Origin: Olavius sp. associated proteobacterium Delta 1
GTDB lineage: Bacteria; Desulfobacterota; Desulfobacteria; Desulfobacterales; JAFDCJ01
Length of the DNA: 64,000 nt
Reading direction: 5' to 3'
Assembly (NCBI GenBank): GCA_902749685.1
Contig: CACVKW010000366.1
Coordinates: 1-64,000 of the forward strand
A program made the position numbers and the translations under genes. Below the pieces are notes generated by a model that was not told the DNA's origin, searched no databases, and saw nothing but the letters and a program-made list of their open reading frames with translations. Shown here piece after piece: positions 26,053-35,252 of the stretch; the stretch's first letter is position 1; every line of letters begins with the position of its first letter.

Positions 26053-26814
26053 TTATCTCCTTCCAGTCAAATTATCAGGGTCATCTCCCCTCAAACTTCT
26101 TTTTTCAGGGATTTGACTAAAATCCGTTATTGTGTGCGATCCGGAATGATCCATCAATTGATATCGAGAATCAATATAGCGTAGGATATCGTCGGCGGCC
26201 GTTTTGAGGTCCCCACTTATCGCCCGATTCATTTTTCGTTTATCGCGCTCAATAAGGGCCTCATACATGGCGTTATGAAATTTCATAGGAACCGAAAGAT
26301 CTCTTCTTTCAGTTGTATGCAGATAAAAATATGGCCCAACCCTAGCCCAAAGACCATCAATGATATCAATGAGCATGGGTGATTTTGACAATCGATAAAT
26401 TTCAAAATGGAATCGACGGTTGATTTTTAGATATAGCTTGGGCTCTTTGATTGATTCTTGGAGTTCCAATAATACGCTTTTTACTTTAGATAAATCAGAA
26501 GCAGATCTAAGATCGCATGCTATTTTTGCCGCCATCGTTTCCAAAGTGAGTCTGATTCGGTATGCTTCCTCCATTTCCTGGGTTGTTAAATTATTTACTC
26601 GCATATGCCGATTGCTTTGAATAATGACCACTTTTTCGGATTCAAGTTGCCATAAAGCTTCTCGTACCGGCATCAAGCTTACCTCAAGCATTGCAGCCAA
26701 ATTTCTGAGGCTTATCTTCTGCCCGGGCAAAATCTCTGCAGTTATTATTTTTTCTTTCAACAATTCATAGACTTTTTGTCTCAGCGTTTTGTTTTCAATT
26801 TTAGTCAGTTTCAT
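26053..26814 (-). CDS. GntR-family regulator with FCD ligand domain
   Basis: 253 aa. N-terminal winged helix: LRQKVYELLKEKIITAEILP, LRNLAAMLEVSLMPVREALW, then the wing VVIIQSNRHMRV. C-terminal all-helical FCD domain with candidate metal ligands in RRFHFEIYRLS and MKFHNAMYEAL. It is the first gene of the catabolic run and most likely represses it until a pathway intermediate binds. ATG 26814 is chosen; GTG 26826 is possible. Palindromes at 26834-26846 and 26924-26947 are candidate operators. Confidence 0.88.
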   Translation of the reverse strand: MKLTKIENKTLRQKVYELLKEKIITAEILPGQKISLRNLAAMLEVSLMPVREALWQLESEKVVIIQSNRHMRVNNLTTQEMEEAYRIRLTLETMAAKIACDLRSASDLSKVKSVLLELQESIKEPKLYLKINRRFHFEIYRLSKSPMLIDIIDGLWARVGPYFYLHTTERRDLSVPMKFHNAMYEALIERDKRKMNRAISGDLKTAADDILRYIDSRYQLMDHSGSHTITDFSQIPEKRSLRGDDPDNLTGRR

Positions 26815-26833
26815 ACTTAAATCCACAACTGTC

Positions 26834-26846
26834 TGATATTATATCA
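26834..26846. promoter_or_regulatory. Palindrome just upstream of the GntR gene
   Basis: TGATATTATATCA is a perfect odd-length palindrome about 20 bases before the GntR start. It could be an operator, or part of the promoter since it contains TATAAT on the minus strand. Confidence 0.4.
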
Positions 26847-26923
26847 AATATGTTCCTTCAAAAACAGGCAACAAATTCCCTTTGTATGAACTTTCGAAAA
26901 CGATTTAACAAGGTGCATTTGTT

Positions 26924-26947
26924 ATATGTGATCACATATGATGTGAT
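26924..26947. promoter_or_regulatory. Overlapping palindromes, probable GntR operator
   Basis: ATATGTGATCACATAT (26924-26939) is a perfect palindrome and overlaps a second one, ATCACAT-ATG-ATGTGAT (26931-26947). FadR-type regulators bind short symmetric sites of this kind. It lies about 110 bases upstream of the GntR start. Confidence 0.55.
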
Positions 26948-27029
26948 ATTTTATTTGTCAATAAAAAAATATCTAACCATCCATGATTTAGGCTCAATGT
27001 GAAGGAAAAGAGTTTTTTTTTAAAAGAAG

Positions 27030-27167
27030 ATTCAATTAACTGTGAAGAAAGAGCTGCTGGGATTTTGCTTTAACCGAGTGTGGCGCGCCGTCAAACGCGA
27101 AGTCTTGTACATGTGGACCCATGATTTCGTGGATTTTAAGGACGTGGATCGAGCCTGGATGAAATTT
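27030..27167 (+). pseudogene. Fragment of a 3-hydroxyacyl-CoA dehydrogenase paralogue
   Basis: In frame from 27030 it reads IQLTVKKELLGFCFNRVWRA, then VKREVLYMW and DFKDVDRAWMKF, closely matching the C-terminal domain start of the intact enzyme at 16063-16950 (PLTVKKELLGFCFNRVWRA, VKREVLGMW, DFRDVDRAWMIF). Nucleotides differ at many positions, so this is an older paralogue, not a recent copy. Only 46 codons remain; both sides are unrelated. It lies on the opposite strand, just upstream of the GntR operon. Confidence 0.85.
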
Positions 27168-27252
27168 ACCTCGACGATTTATGGTCGATGTTACCTATTT
27201 CAGAAGTTTCAGGGATCAGGTCGCTGAGCGCACAGTTAAATCGGAAAAGAAA

Positions 27253-27293
27253 CTGATGAATGTCGAACATCGAACATTGAACGTTCAATCTTT
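27253..27293. repeat. Dispersed TCGAACATTGAACG repeat
   Basis: GAATGTCGAACATCGAACAT followed by TGAACGTTCAATC is a short tandem of TCGAACAT-like words ending in the palindrome TTGAACGTTCAA. Related sequence occurs at 35347-35400, 56711-56760 and 56863-56910. Confidence 0.65.
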
Positions 27294-27415
27294 TCAGCGT
27301 TCCGAATGCAGCAATCGAGATGATTATGCCTTCAGCCCGCTGTGGTCCTGGCAGGCTGAAGGCATTTTAGCATGTACGCTGTGGAAACGGCTTGGCAGAT
27401 TTTATGACGCTAATA

Positions 27416-29080
27416 TCAGGCAGCATTCATAATTGCAGCGACATCTTCCTTTACTTCCCCGGTTGGTTTGATATCAAATTTCTCGACCAGCACCTTGGCC
27501 ACATTCGGTGACAGAAAAGCCGGCAGCGTCGGGCCGAGACGAATGCCCTTGACTCCCAGGAAAAGCAGGGCCAGCAGAACCGCAACGGCTTTTTGTTCGT
27601 ACCAGCCAATATCAAACGAAATCGGCAGGTCATTAATATCGTCCAGCTCAAATACTTCTTTCAGTTTCAGCGCGATTACCGCCAGTGAATAAGAATCGTT
27701 GCACTGGCCGGCATCCAGAATCCGCGGGATACCGCCGATATCGCCCAGATCCAGTTTGTTGTAGCGATATTTGGCGCAACCGGCGGTTAAGATAACCGCG
27801 TCATTGGGAAGCTCTTCAGCCAGTTCGGTAAAATAGCCCCTGGATCTTTGACGGCCGTCGCATCCGGCCATGACCACAAAGCGTTTGATGGCACCGGATT
27901 TTACGGCATCAATGACCTTATCGGCCAGAGCCAGTACCTGGTTGTGGGCAAAACCGCCGACAATTTTTCCGGTTTCAATTTCTTCGGGCGGGCTGCATTT
28001 TTTGGCCTGTTCGATGATTTCTGAAAAATCTTTGGAACCGTTCATCGGCCGGTCGACAATATATTTCGCATCCGGGTAGCCTGCCATGCCGGTGGTATAA
28101 AAACGATCCAGGTAGGTATTGTCCTTTTTAAGGGGCACAATGCAGTTGGTGGTCATTAAAATGGGTCCGTTGAATGTTTCAAACTCTTTATTCTGGTGCC
28201 ACCAGGATCCACCGTAATTGCCCATAAAATGATCATACTTTTTAAAGGCCGGATAATAGTTGGCCGGCAGCATTTCACCGTGGGTATAAACGTCCACGCC
28301 CGAGCCTTCGGTCTGCCTGAGCAGCTCTTCCATATCCTTCAAATCATGACCGCTGATCAAAATTCCGGGTCGGCTGCCCACGCCGATGTTCACTTCAGTT
28401 ATTTCCGGGTTGCCATAGGCGGTTGTATTGGCCTCATCCAGGGTGGCCATGGTGGTTACGGCAACTTCCCCGGCTTTCAATACCAGGCCGATCATTTCAT
28501 CCACTGCAAGATCTTTGGTGGTCGATGCCAGGGCCTCCATCAGAAACCGATAGATTTCATCTTTTTCAAAACCCAGGACAGCCGCATGATCCGCGTAGGC
28601 GGCAACTCCCTTGGTCCCAAGGATTAATAGTTCCCTCAGGGAACGGACATCTTCATTCTCGGTGGCCAGCACCCCGACGGTCTTGGCTTTTTCTTGAAAT
28701 TCAGCCACGTCATCGGAATACCAGGTGGCCGAATCAGGCAACGGCTCGGTATTATCCTGGCCGTTTTTTTCCTTATAGGCCGCCAGGAAGGTACCTTTGA
28801 GTGATTCTTTTCTTTTTATGGCCTCCTGAATCAGTGCCGTTAAACGGTCATTGTCAAAATTGGCATTGGTGATGGTGGAAAATATGGCTTTGGTCACAAA
28901 CAACCCGTTATCCCCGGTTGATACGCCGAGTTCATGGGCTTTTTCACCATATACCGATAATCCTTTTAAGGCGAAAATCAACAGGTCTTGAAGATTGGCG
29001 GTTTCCTCGGATTTACCACAAACGCCTTTGATCGTGCAGCCGGTATTCTTGGCTGCTTCCTGACATTGATAACAAAACAT
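27416..29080 (-). CDS. hcp: Hydroxylamine reductase / hybrid cluster protein
   Basis: 554 aa. N-terminal cubane cluster ligands CX2CX8CX5C ([20 protein letters not shown]). Hybrid-cluster ligands are conserved: [66 protein letters not shown] and [14 protein letters not shown]. The family reduces hydroxylamine and nitric oxide or acts in NO/nitrosative stress. AAGGAGG is placed eight bases before the ATG. It stands alone, with a symmetric TTTGA-N6-TCAAA site at 29234-29249, which suggests control by an FNR/HcpR-type regulator. Confidence 0.95.
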   Translation of the reverse strand: MFCYQCQEAAKNTGCTIKGVCGKSEETANLQDLLIFALKGLSVYGEKAHELGVSTGDNGLFVTKAIFSTITNANFDNDRLTALIQEAIKRKESLKGTFLAAYKEKNGQDNTEPLPDSATWYSDDVAEFQEKAKTVGVLATENEDVRSLRELLILGTKGVAAYADHAAVLGFEKDEIYRFLMEALASTTKDLAVDEMIGLVLKAGEVAVTTMATLDEANTTAYGNPEITEVNIGVGSRPGILISGHDLKDMEELLRQTEGSGVDVYTHGEMLPANYYPAFKKYDHFMGNYGGSWWHQNKEFETFNGPILMTTNCIVPLKKDNTYLDRFYTTGMAGYPDAKYIVDRPMNGSKDFSEIIEQAKKCSPPEEIETGKIVGGFAHNQVLALADKVIDAVKSGAIKRFVVMAGCDGRQRSRGYFTELAEELPNDAVILTAGCAKYRYNKLDLGDIGGIPRILDAGQCNDSYSLAVIALKLKEVFELDDINDLPISFDIGWYEQKAVAVLLALLFLGVKGIRLGPTLPAFLSPNVAKVLVEKFDIKPTGEVKEDVAAIMNAA

Positions 29081-29233
29081 GTACGTCCTCCTTCGTTGGC
29101 TAGTGAATTTTTCCCTGAAGACAGGGTGTATTAATTACAATTATTTTTAGTTGAGTTTTAAGATTTAACAATAATGGCTGGCGGGGCAATGTCAATTTGC
29201 AAATGGTATTTGCCCTGATTTGGATGGTATTTC

Positions 29234-29249
29234 TTTGATATAAGTCAAA
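29234..29249. promoter_or_regulatory. FNR/HcpR-like site upstream of hcp
   Basis: TTTGATATAAGTCAAA is a TTTGA-N6-TCAAA inverted repeat about 155 bases before the hcp start. It resembles sites of the CRP/FNR superfamily, members of which control hcp in many anaerobes. The rest of the 430-base gap (29081-29510) shows no gene. Confidence 0.45.
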
Positions 29250-29510
29250 TTAGATAGGAACTTGGTTGCTGAGGGGCACTTTTTTTAACTTAAGATCGAA
29301 TAGTTTGCATCCAGACAGGAAAAGCGGTGATTAAATGAGGGTAAAATCCGAATTGGCCAGAAGCCTAATACTTAACTTAGCTGAAAACTGGACGCTGAAA
29401 CCTATAAAATATCGGCACTTTCGGCTACTTTGACAACTACCCGTCTGCATTTACGGGATCAGGCAAGGCCGGCGAGATTATCGATATGGCGCCACTGATC
29501 GTAGATAGCC

Positions 29511-30191
29511 TTACTCCAAAATCATCAGGGCATCAACGGCCACCGGTTTGCCGTTGGAAATGATGACGGGATTGATATCAATCTCCTTGATGTTCTCGTT
29601 CTCGATTCCAATTCGTCCAACAGTGATCAGCATTTCGGCCAGGAGTTCACGATCCACGGCCTTCAGGCCTCTTACGGCGTTGAGAATTTTATGGGCTTTG
29701 ATTTCCTGCATCATATCCATGGCATCAAATTTTTCCAGCGGGGCAACCCGAAAGACGCTGTCTTCTAAAATTTCAGTGAATATACCCCCCAAACCAAACA
29801 TAACGCAGGGTCCAAACTGCGGATCACGGGTAAGTCCTATGACCAGTTCGCGCTGCCCTCTGATCATCTGTTGAACCAAAACTGCTTTCCCGCCACCGTT
29901 CATGCTCGCCACAATCTCACTAAAAGCTGTTTTAGCCTCCTCATCGTTTCTGACATCCACCCGGATTAACCCTTTTTCAGTTTTGTGAGCAATATCCGCC
30001 GAACAGGCCTTAATAACCAGAGGGTACCCGATTTTGGCTGCGGCTTTGATTAGTTCCTCAGGGGTTTTTGCCAGTATCTCATCGGTGACCGGCAGGTCAT
30101 AAGACGCCAGGACCTGTTTGGACTCATATTCAGACAGCTGGAATCGACCTTCTTTAAGCGCATCCTCTATTAATTTCACTTGCTCCCCCAT
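29511..30191 (-). CDS. Stand-alone ATP-grasp subunit of ADP-forming acyl-CoA synthetase
   Basis: 226 aa. Same domain as the first part of the fused synthetase at 13911-16013: LSEYESKQVLASYDLPVTDE, PLVIKACSADIAHKTEKGLI, VLVQQMIRGQRELVIGLTRD, VMFGLGGIFTE and the end IDINPVIISNGKPVAVDAL. It corresponds to the beta subunit, which carries the nucleotide site; it needs an alpha subunit, and none is adjacent. It starts four bases after the stop of a hybrid histidine kinase gene, so the two are co-transcribed. It may pair with an alpha subunit elsewhere in the genome. Confidence 0.87.
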   Translation of the reverse strand: MGEQVKLIEDALKEGRFQLSEYESKQVLASYDLPVTDEILAKTPEELIKAAAKIGYPLVIKACSADIAHKTEKGLIRVDVRNDEEAKTAFSEIVASMNGGGKAVLVQQMIRGQRELVIGLTRDPQFGPCVMFGLGGIFTEILEDSVFRVAPLEKFDAMDMMQEIKAHKILNAVRGLKAVDRELLAEMLITVGRIGIENENIKEIDINPVIISNGKPVAVDALMILE

Positions 30192-30195
30192 TTAT

Positions 30196-32121
30196 TCAGG
30201 TATTATCATTCAATATTTCATTAATTTTACCGGCCAACTGTCCCATGCCAAATGGTTTTTGGATAAAACCGTCACATCCCCGATCCAATATATCTTGTGC
30301 CTGACCATCTATACTGTAGCCACTTGAGAGCAGCACTTTAACGTTTGGATTGATCTTTTTAATATTATCATATGCCTGGCCGCCGCCCATGTGGGGCATA
30401 ATCATATCCATAATTACCAGGCTGATTGCGTCACAATTTTTTTTGTAAATTTCAACTGCCTCATAGCCGTTTCTAGCTATCAGGGCAGTATATCCAAGTT
30501 TATTTAAAAAGCTTACCCCCACTTCCAAAACCAGGTTCTCGTCGTCAGCAATGAGAATTACGCCGCCTTTGGCCGCACCTTCTGCGGCTGATACCTGCGT
30601 CTCCGATATTTTCTTTCTGGAAGCCGGCAAAAATATATTGAATGTACTCCCGCGTTCTATTTCTGATTCGACCTCTATATATCCGCCATGGCTCTTTATG
30701 ATGCCGTACACTGACGCCAGTCCCAGCCCTTTGCCTTTGCCCATTCCTTTGGTAGTAAAGAATGGATCAAATATGCGGTCCCGGGTTAATTCATCCATCC
30801 CGCTGCCCGAGTCAGTAGCCGCCAATTTTATGTAATCACCCGGTATCGGTACATAGAGCGTTGCATGAATATGATCATGGGTCACATTCGAAGTTTTCAG
30901 AAGCAATTTTCCCCGATCGGCCATGGCATCGGCCGCATTAGCCAAAATATTTAATAATACCTGCTCTATTTGATCCTGATCGGCCAGGATGGCAGGGATA
31001 TCTTCCGATAACTCAAAATGGACGGCAATGTCATTTTTGGATCGGCAAAAGGTATTTGCAGTCTTTTGTACCAGGCGGTTGAGGTTAAGGGACTTTACCT
31101 CATATTTTCCCTTTTTGGCATACCCCAATAGCTGCTGGGTGAGCTTGACGCCGCGACTGACAGCTTCCTCAATTTTATCCAGCATTTGAAAATGTGGGTC
31201 TGCCGTATCCAGATCGTATTGGATCAGGGAGCTATTACCCTGGATGGTCATGAGCAGGTTGTTAAATTCGTGGGCTATCCCACCGGCCAGGGTGCCGACA
31301 GTTTCCATTTTGCGGGCTTTTTGCAGTTGCGCTTCAAGCTTCGCCTGCCGGGTGACATCCACCAGAAACCCTTTAATTTCAACTAATTTTCCCTGGTCAT
31401 CGAATATACCGATGGTGTTCTCAACAATGTCCAGACGCGAGCCGTCCTGGTGGCGCATGATCGATTTGAAGTTTATCAGTTTCTTATTTTTACGGAGTAA
31501 TTTTAAAAATTCATCCCGCGAGTTGGTTTCGTGATAGATTGACGCCAAGCGAGTCTCCAGTGCCTCCTGCACCGAGGAGAACCCGAAAATTCTGGCGAAA
31601 GCAGGATTGCAGGCGATCAAGCGGCCATCGGGTTTGGAAATGTAGGCGCCGGACAGATCTTCCAGGAAAAACTGCCGGTACCGTTCTTCACTTTCTAGCA
31701 GGGATTTTTCCACTTGCTTTTGCTCGGTAATATCCTGTATGGCTCCGATGATGGATGTTACCCTTTTTTCTTTGTCGCTCCAAATAGGTTGAGCGTGATC
31801 CTGAAACCAGTGTTGCTCGCCGGTTTTGGCCTTAATCCGGTATTCAAATGTACATTGCTGGTTGCCCAGAATGCTTTGGGTGGCTTTTTTAACAGTGGAG
31901 AGATCTTGCGGGTGGATTATGGTTATCCAATCATCTGAATTGCAAATCTCCTCTGCGGTGTAGCCGGTAAGTTTCTGATTGGCTCCGTCGACCCAGGTAA
32001 TTTTCATGGGGCCGTCAGGCGGTACCGCCAGACAGTAAAAAAAATCAGAGGTCAGTCCGGATATTATGCGGTAACGATCAGCGGTGTCCTTGATTTCACT
32101 TTCTTTTAGCGTACAGTCCAT
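30196..32121 (-). CDS. Hybrid histidine kinase (PAS-PAS-HisKA-HATPase-REC)
   Basis: 641 aa, no transmembrane segment, so cytoplasmic. PAS 1 about 20-135 (ending IIGAIQDITEQKQVEKSLLE), PAS 2 about 150-270 (GAYISKPDGRLIACNPAFAR), HisKA with GTLAGGIAHEFNNLLM near 295, HATPase with LLNILANAADAM, DSGSGM and GKGLGLASVYGIIKSHGG, and a C-terminal receiver about 525-635 with DDE, VIMDMIMPHMGG, LSSGYS and IQKPFG. Phospho-acceptors His and Asp are present. No separate response regulator is adjacent, so output probably passes through a histidine phosphotransfer protein elsewhere. The start lacks a strong ribosome site. Confidence 0.9.
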   Translation of the reverse strand: MDCTLKESEIKDTADRYRIISGLTSDFFYCLAVPPDGPMKITWVDGANQKLTGYTAEEICNSDDWITIIHPQDLSTVKKATQSILGNQQCTFEYRIKAKTGEQHWFQDHAQPIWSDKEKRVTSIIGAIQDITEQKQVEKSLLESEERYRQFFLEDLSGAYISKPDGRLIACNPAFARIFGFSSVQEALETRLASIYHETNSRDEFLKLLRKNKKLINFKSIMRHQDGSRLDIVENTIGIFDDQGKLVEIKGFLVDVTRQAKLEAQLQKARKMETVGTLAGGIAHEFNNLLMTIQGNSSLIQYDLDTADPHFQMLDKIEEAVSRGVKLTQQLLGYAKKGKYEVKSLNLNRLVQKTANTFCRSKNDIAVHFELSEDIPAILADQDQIEQVLLNILANAADAMADRGKLLLKTSNVTHDHIHATLYVPIPGDYIKLAATDSGSGMDELTRDRIFDPFFTTKGMGKGKGLGLASVYGIIKSHGGYIEVESEIERGSTFNIFLPASRKKISETQVSAAEGAAKGGVILIADDENLVLEVGVSFLNKLGYTALIARNGYEAVEIYKKNCDAISLVIMDMIMPHMGGGQAYDNIKKINPNVKVLLSSGYSIDGQAQDILDRGCDGFIQKPFGMGQLAGKINEILNDNT

Positions 32122-32631
32122 GGTTTTGTTTTTAATTATTTACAATTGGAAATTCACGTCCAAAGGGTGTCGCCGGAGGTAATAGGCCTTGATCGATACG
32201 GTCAGCCGGGGTACTGAAGTAAAGGGCTCCGGCTGCGCTTTTTTACCCTTAGGGCTTACAGACTCGGGGGAAGATCCTGCGATTCGGAGAGAGTACTGGG
32301 ACAACGGAAGAAGCTATTTCTGAGCCTGTTGGTAAGATCAAATTTCTTTAATTATATGTAGTTGAGTTCTATATTGCTCCTTACGTTATCATCACAGCTG
32401 ACTTTTAAAATGTTAGGTTAATATAATACAGCAATTTGTTTTGGAAACACTATCCACTCTGAAAATGACTGGAAACCGAATTTACCGGCTGGCAGAATAG
32501 TGGGTAAATCGCCATATTTATAAGTATTAATAAGTATTTATGATTTGATAAAAATGTGATATAAAATAATATTTGCATGAAAACAATAATAATTTTAAAT
32601 TATTTTTGCGCGAACCCTAAGGAAACCGAAA
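32122..32631. other. Divergent intergenic region
   Basis: About 510 bases between the minus-strand kinase and the plus-strand V4R gene. It becomes very AT-rich towards the V4R gene, as expected for promoters of both. No recognised gene, palindrome or repeat. Confidence 0.4.
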
Positions 32632-33156
32632 ATGTCTGAAAACCCAATTTTGGACGAACTGGTCCATGATCAATCAACCGGATCACTCCTGTATAAAGGG
32701 GTGCGGTATCTATTGATACGGCCTGAGACAATTGCTGGATTTCAAAAGGCCCTGACTGAGAGTTGCGGCAAAGAAGCCTGTGAGAATCTGTTTGCGGGTG
32801 GCTATGCCGGCGGCAGCCTGTCTGCCAAAAAATACAAAGAGCTTCACAACTTTTCCGACCATGAAATTATCGATTTCATGATGAAGATGGGAAATCAGAT
32901 CGGCTGGGGGAATTTCAGCCTTGTGCGGTATGATCCCGGGGTAAAACATCTTTGCGTTGCGGTCAAGGATTCACCCTTTGCCCAGGCCTATGGGCAATCT
33001 TCCCGGAGCGTATGCCACCTTATCCGCGGGGTGCTGGCGGGGATGGCTTCTGTTTTATTCGGCGGTGATTGCTCGGCCGAAGAAGTACAATGCCGCGCCC
33101 GGGGGCATGAGAATTGCCGGTTTGAGATAAACGCCCGGGAAGCTCATAGTGCATAG
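32632..33156 (+). CDS. V4R-domain (4-vinyl reductase-like) protein
   Basis: 174 aa soluble protein. The C-terminal V4R domain shows VCHLIRGVLAGMASVLFGG, then CSAEEVQCRARGHENCRFEI with the conserved cysteines; the N-terminal part (about 20-100) matches the XylR N-terminal type region that accompanies it. V4R domains bind small hydrophobic ligands or metals and occur in aromatic-catabolism regulators and in bacteriochlorophyll enzymes. No DNA-binding part is present. AAGGAAA precedes the ATG. It lies upstream of an acyl-CoA ligase on the same strand, so sensing of an aromatic or fatty acid is a reasonable guess. Confidence 0.8.
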   Translation: MSENPILDELVHDQSTGSLLYKGVRYLLIRPETIAGFQKALTESCGKEACENLFAGGYAGGSLSAKKYKELHNFSDHEIIDFMMKMGNQIGWGNFSLVRYDPGVKHLCVAVKDSPFAQAYGQSSRSVCHLIRGVLAGMASVLFGGDCSAEEVQCRARGHENCRFEINAREAHSA

Positions 33157-33276
33157 CGCATGGCGCAATATTGGAATTTGGATTGGGCATTTTTCATATT
33201 GGCACTTGTCTAATAAGCCTGCATTGAGGGTAAAAAGAATTGCCACCAACTACGCGAAAATAATATTAAGGCACAA

Positions 33277-34866
33277 ATGATCAAATCAATGAACATTGCC
33301 TGGTGGGTCAAACGCTGGAGCGAACTGCATCCGCAAAAAGCCGCCGTTATCTTCGAAGGCAATCAAATCAGCTATCTGGAACTGCATCAGAGAGTCAACC
33401 GGGCGTGCTGCTGGCTTCAGACGCTGGGAATCGAAAAAGGCGACCGGGTTGCAGTTATGTTAAACAACTGTCCGGAATTTCTTGAGCTCTTTCTGGCGTG
33501 TTCAAGGATGGGAGCCCTGTTTGTGCCGATCAATTATCGGCTAGCCGCCCCGGAATTGGAATATACACTTACCAATTCCCGCCCCCGGCTATTTGTCTTC
33601 GGAGAAGAATTTGCAGATACCGTATTGAGTCTAGAACTGAACAGCCGCCGACCGTTGATGCTGCTGGCCGGGATTGCCGGAAGCGCAATCTCCGATGCCA
33701 TCCTGGATTATCGGGGTGAATCGGCAGCCTGTGAAGGGCAGCAGCCTTTTCTGACCGATTTATTGGCACCAGCCGTTCCGGAAGAGGCGCATGTGATTAT
33801 GTATACCTCCGGAACCACCGGGCAACCGAAAGGTGCCGTACTCTCTCATCGCAAAACGTTTTTTAACTGCCTGAATGCGGATATTTTTTTTAAACTGCAT
33901 TTCGATGACATTATGCTCATCGTATTGCCCCTTTTTCATTCCGGAGGACTGTTTATTCAAGCCTCGCCGGTAATCTACAAAGGCGCGACCATGATTCTTC
34001 ATAAAAGCTTCGATCCCCACCGGACTTACAGGGATATCCGCAAATATCAGGTGACTAAATTTTTAGGCGTTCCGACCGTATACAAGTCTCTGGTCAAAGC
34101 TGAAACGAAACACAAAACCGCGCTGTCTTCATTGAAGGTATGCGCTATCGGCGGCGAAAAATTGACACCGGAGCTCATGGCTCAATTCAGAGGCGCGGGC
34201 TTCTCGCTGCGCCAGATCATGGGCCAAACCGAAACTTCCATACTTTTATGGGCCCATGAAAAAGACGTGGTGCGCAAACCCGGCTCGGTGGGCAAGCCGG
34301 TTTTTCACGCTGAAGTTCGCATTGTCGATCGACAGGGTCGCCCCAGCGATCCCGGTCAAGTGGGTGAGATTGTTGTACGGGGCTCCATCATGATGACCGA
34401 ATACTGGCAGGATCCGGTCAAGACCGAAGACACAATCAGGGGTGGTTGGCTGCACACCGGAGACTTGGCCCGTATGGATGACGATGGTTATTTCTATCTG
34501 ATTGATCGAGCCAAAGACATGTTCATTTCCGGAGGGGAAAACGTCTACCCGGCGGAGATCGAAAGGGTCCTGCGAAAGCATCCGGCCGTAGAGGATATCG
34601 CAGTGGTCGGTGTTCCCGATGAATCCTGGGGTGAAGTGGGCTGCGCTTTCGTAATGGCAAAGCCGGGGGCGGACCTGAAGTCTGAAGATCTGATCCGCTT
34701 TTGCGATGGTCAACTGGCACGCTATAAATGGCCCAAAAAGATCTTGGTTGCAGAAGATTTCCCCCGGACCGCCCTCGGCAAAGTACGTAAATCAGTTCTC
34801 AGGGAGAATTACTTAGGCAAGGATATAGTCGCGCTGACCATAGAGCACGGAGCGGCCCCGGTTTAA
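33277..34866 (+). CDS. AMP-forming acyl-CoA synthetase (fatty/aromatic acid CoA ligase)
   Basis: 529 aa ANL-superfamily enzyme, activating a carboxylic acid with ATP and CoA. Core motifs: phosphate loop YTSGTTGQPKGAVLSH (about 171-186), MGQTETS, GWLHTGDLARMDDDGYFYLI with the ATP-ribose aspartate, RAKDMFISGGENVYPAEIE, and the C-terminal catalytic lysine in PRTALGKVRK. AAGG five bases before the ATG. It follows the V4R gene by 120 bases and precedes a decayed FAD oxidoreductase. Sequence alone does not tell chain length or ring preference. Confidence 0.9.
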   Translation: MIKSMNIAWWVKRWSELHPQKAAVIFEGNQISYLELHQRVNRACCWLQTLGIEKGDRVAVMLNNCPEFLELFLACSRMGALFVPINYRLAAPELEYTLTNSRPRLFVFGEEFADTVLSLELNSRRPLMLLAGIAGSAISDAILDYRGESAACEGQQPFLTDLLAPAVPEEAHVIMYTSGTTGQPKGAVLSHRKTFFNCLNADIFFKLHFDDIMLIVLPLFHSGGLFIQASPVIYKGATMILHKSFDPHRTYRDIRKYQVTKFLGVPTVYKSLVKAETKHKTALSSLKVCAIGGEKLTPELMAQFRGAGFSLRQIMGQTETSILLWAHEKDVVRKPGSVGKPVFHAEVRIVDRQGRPSDPGQVGEIVVRGSIMMTEYWQDPVKTEDTIRGGWLHTGDLARMDDDGYFYLIDRAKDMFISGGENVYPAEIERVLRKHPAVEDIAVVGVPDESWGEVGCAFVMAKPGADLKSEDLIRFCDGQLARYKWPKKILVAEDFPRTALGKVRKSVLRENYLGKDIVALTIEHGAAPV

Positions 34867-34889
34867 GCCCACCACCAGCAAAGGTTGAT

Positions 34890-35252
34890 TTGATGAAAGA
34901 GATACAAGAAGCAGCCCGGACAGTATCTGTGATGGCCGAGGCCGAGGTGTTGGTGGTGGGAAGCGGCCCTGGCGCCCAGACCCGCGCACAGGCAGGTTTC
35001 GAAGATTCCATCGGCATATTCCCGGAATTCCTGGACGCATACGGCATCGTGATCCTCCCCACCACGGGCCGCTATTTTCAGGTCCCCTATGGAATCATGC
35101 TGCCACCCGCCAGATGATGTGCCGCGCAGTCACCGGCCAAGGTGCGGGTGTTGCTGCCGCGGTCTCCCTGCATGAGGATGCCACCTGTGCGGAAGTTGAC
35201 ATCAAGAAGTTGCAAAAGGAAATAATAAAACAGGGCGTTAGGATAGGCTAGA
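34890..35252 (+). pseudogene. FAD-dependent oxidoreductase with two internal deletions
   Basis: The frame from 34890 starts with a typical dinucleotide-binding strand (AEAEVLVVGSGPG) but jumps straight to the C-terminal part (FPEFLDAYGIVILPTTG, RYFQVPYGIMLPP). It then shifts frame at about 35108 and reads RQMMCRAVTGQGAGVAAAVS to the natural end KKLQKEIIKQGVRIG. The family is normally about 450 aa; about 330 residues are lost. It lies 24 bases after the acyl-CoA ligase and may once have shared its operon. Confidence 0.85.

Noticed and set aside
26924..26939. CRP site
   Set aside because: TGTGA and TCACA are directly adjacent here, whereas CRP needs six bases between the half sites; a GntR-type operator fits better.
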